Below, piece after piece: positions 61,978-64,000 of a stretch of 64,000 bases of DNA. Below the pieces are notes generated by a model. The model was not told where the DNA came from. It searched no databases and saw only the letters and a list, made by a program, of their open reading frames with translations. The DNA is taken from the NCBI GenBank assembly GCA_947683425.1, contig CANTUQ010000020.1:3508001-3572000 (forward strand), written 5' to 3'. Source of the stretch: Excoecaria cochinchinensis (lineage: Eukaryota; Streptophyta; Magnoliopsida; Malpighiales; Euphorbiaceae). The stretch's first letter is position 1. Each line of letters starts with the position of its first letter. Both the position numbers and the translations under genes were made by a program.

Positions 61978-63427
61978 CATTTGTGCCCACTGTTGTCTAT
62001 TATTATTATTATTACTATTATTATTATTATTGCTAAGTTTATTATCATTATTAATAGTGTTTATCATTGTCATCATTAAATATTAGTGTTATCTATTATC
62101 ATTAAGATTTTTGCTGCACCATCACTATTATTATAATTATTTTCATTATGCCAACATGCCATGATTTTATCATTATTGTTTGATTTGTCTACCATTAACA
62201 TTGATTGATGTCATACATGACATTATTATTATTTTCATTAACTGTCAAAATTATTTATATTATTGTTGTTATTATCATTATCTAGTATTATGCCCAATAT
62301 TTATCATATCTTTGTTTGCTCAATTTCTAAAATTATTGCTAACATTTTTTATATTGTTTCTTATCTGAGATCCTGATTTGAGTCGGGTTATATGAGCGTC
62401 CCCGTGACTCCCCGGATGGGTCGCGATACATAGATGAGTGCTCCGATTTTGGTGAGACCTTTTCAACACTCCCTCTTTATATGTTATGTGTTTATTTGTA
62501 AAAATTTTATTTATGCACGCGTGTGATAAAAAGTCACAAAAACATTTCTATAATTAAATTAGGTTTTTTTTACTAATAAAATTTGGACTAATGTCCCTTG
62601 TTTTAGCCTAACAGTAAAAATATCACAATTAAAACGAAGAGTCAATTTTCTCCAAAAATGGGATCACTCATCCCCTTTTCATCAAACAACCAAGACGACT
62701 CTTCGAACCCTCTTCAAATAAACGCAAAGGAACCAATGTTCCTAAACCTTTAATAAGCTCAAAGGAACCAATGTTCCTAAAATAATATCCCGATTTATGT
62801 ATGTCCTTTTATTTTGATCTTATGTAAGTGTTTTAAATTTTTGTTCATTTTCTTTTGGGCCCTTGTAATTAATTTTGGGGCAACTTCATTTATTTTTAGG
62901 GATTGTATCCCGTCCCCATTTATATTTTTAATCTCCTTTTGTTGGGGTTGTATTCTGCCCTATTTCTCTTGTAATTGCGTGCTTGTGTGTTTATCGCTTT
63001 CTTTTATCATTTTATTTATCGCTTTATTTATTGCTTTTCTTTTACCGCTTTTGGATGCTTGAGATACGCTTTTACTTTTAATGCATTAATCCCGTGAGGT
63101 GAGAGATATAATTTTAAGAAGTTAAAAGCTCACTTATAATTAACCAAAGCATAAATAAGAGTGAAGTTCCGAACACCATATCTCTGGTCTTGACCAATAG
63201 AGGTGAGAAACCTTTTCCCAATTTCTTGTGAATTAGGTGGCGACTGCATGATACCTCAAAGGTGCCTATAGGTGCCATTAGGCTAGGTGGTTCTTCCCAA
63301 TGTCATATTGGGTGGGATACATCTATGATGTCTTATGGCGCCCATGATCAAAAGACGCGAACCAGTTCCTCGAATCCTGAAGGCGGATTCACCTCAAGGG
63401 CCCTTGCTGGGTTCAGCGCGCGTCACA
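60481..63427 (+). repeat. 3' LTR of element A (2947 bp)
   Basis: Starts TGTAGACACCGG and ends GCGCGTCACA. Collinear with the 5' LTR. The main length differences are in the (TTA)n tracts (61700-62030). The CpG-rich block (60725-60970) differs more from the 5' copy than the rest does. Hairpins at 62728-62743 and 62763-62778. GC-rich and poly-isoleucine open frames inside are not genes. Confidence 0.93.
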
Positions 63428-63820
63428 CCAAGACTTGCAGCAATAGAGGAAAGAAGATGAGCAAAGAGGAGAAAAAGAGGGCTGGGCAAGAGGGGAAAAT
63501 GGGAGAGAGGGAGAACGGGAAAATCTACTCTTTCCTCTCTCTCACGTTCTCTTTCTCTTTTTAATCAATAGCCATCTTAATCTCCTCCTTCTCTCTCCTC
63601 TACTTGTCACTAATATATGGTGGTTTTTGGCAAAACACACTTCTAGTCCTTCTTTTCTTCTCAACAACGCAATCAAACCACATAATTAAAAGCTAAAACA
63701 CAATTATGCCCTTCTAAACTTTATAAATCATGCAATTAAGTCCTAAGACCAATACTAACACACACAAGACTCATACCACAAAATGCTCAAAACCCCTAGG
63801 GTACAAATTGGGTCCTTACA
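63428..63820 (-). mobile_element. LTR D(-), second part (LTR start)
   Basis: Begins with the right copy of the 34 bp duplication (63428-63461) and ends at 63820. On the minus strand it starts TGTAAGGACCCAATTTGTACC. Together with 36767-37908 it makes one LTR interrupted by element A. It is inserted in a plus-strand integrase gene. Confidence 0.82.
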
Positions 63821-64000
63821 GTAGCGATGGGGTGCTTTATTATAAAAGTCATTTGTGTGTGATAGATGATAAGGAAGTGAAGAAAAAGCTCTTACAGGAG
63901 GCACACACTATGGTTTTTACTATGCATCCGGGAAGTAATAAGATAAACCAAGATCTGAAGTAATTCTATTAGTGGTCAGGTATGAAGAGAGATGTTGTAG
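63821..64000 (+). pseudogene. Gypsy integrase fragment (zinc-binding domain), element H
   Basis: The frame from 63823 reads SDGVLYYKSHLCVIDD, then a QEAHTMVFTMHPGSNK stretch and, after stop codons near 63961 and 63973, a WSGMKRDVV stretch. This is the integrase zinc-binding region (two histidines seen; the cysteines lie beyond the window) of a chromovirus-like Ty3/gypsy element. The upstream part is separated by LTR D(-). The open frame beginning at 63730 is partly LTR sequence and is not a natural start. Confidence 0.82.

Overview
This 64 kb window is plant nuclear repeat DNA. I see no host gene, tRNA or rRNA. It is AT-rich with (TTA)n and T-rich tracts, and almost every kilobase can be assigned to a transposable element. 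The content is a CACTA (En/Spm) DNA transposon, several Ty3/gypsy LTR retrotransposons of the Tat/Ogre type (two RNase H domains, tRNA-Arg primer site, long LTRs, 3' tandem repeats), chromovirus-like gypsy LTRs and a probable copia solo LTR. This fits a flowering plant. I cannot name the species.

Left part (1-19379). A CACTA element ends at 12803 with an ACAAGAAA-type terminal repeat and a dense subterminal repeat block. It carries a decayed TNP2-like transposase (3606-9277) split by a 2.84 kb solo LTR with a perfect 5 bp target duplication, and a five-exon Transposase_24 (TNPA-like) gene with only two stop codons. Its 5' end is not visible. It lies in a minus-strand gypsy pol gene (12804-13390 and 18974-19379). 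That gene was separately split by a solo LTR of the A family (13391-18973), which itself contains another solo LTR (14143-16673).

Middle (19380-37908). A truncated LTR called D(+) abuts element E at about 21400. E (21401-36766) has a truncated 5' LTR holding a probable copia solo LTR, then a primer site, a shortened gag with two zinc-finger-like modules, a scrambled pol remnant, 92 bp tandem repeats and a complete 3' LTR. E lies in a second, inverted D LTR, D(-).

Right part (37909-64000). Element A (37909-63427) is inserted in D(-) and flanked by an unusual 34 bp direct duplication. It holds gag and a full pol in one reading frame, broken only by stop codons. Element B (49835-60203, target duplication CCTAC) sits in A's 3' tandem repeats. 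It has gag but only pol scraps. The window ends in a plus-strand gypsy integrase fragment (63821-64000).

The main biological point concerns three Tat-like elements that share primer site, leader hairpin, polypurine tract and 3' noncoding blocks. Only A has a recognisable pol. B and E have different LTRs but share the same rearranged pol scar: a reverse-transcriptase fragment, an A-rich tract and an inverted copy of the same fragment. This looks like a non-autonomous gag-bearing lineage that was copied using enzymes from A-like partners. Inferred order of events: the minus-strand gypsy and D first; then the CACTA element, E and A; then B and the solo LTRs nested inside.
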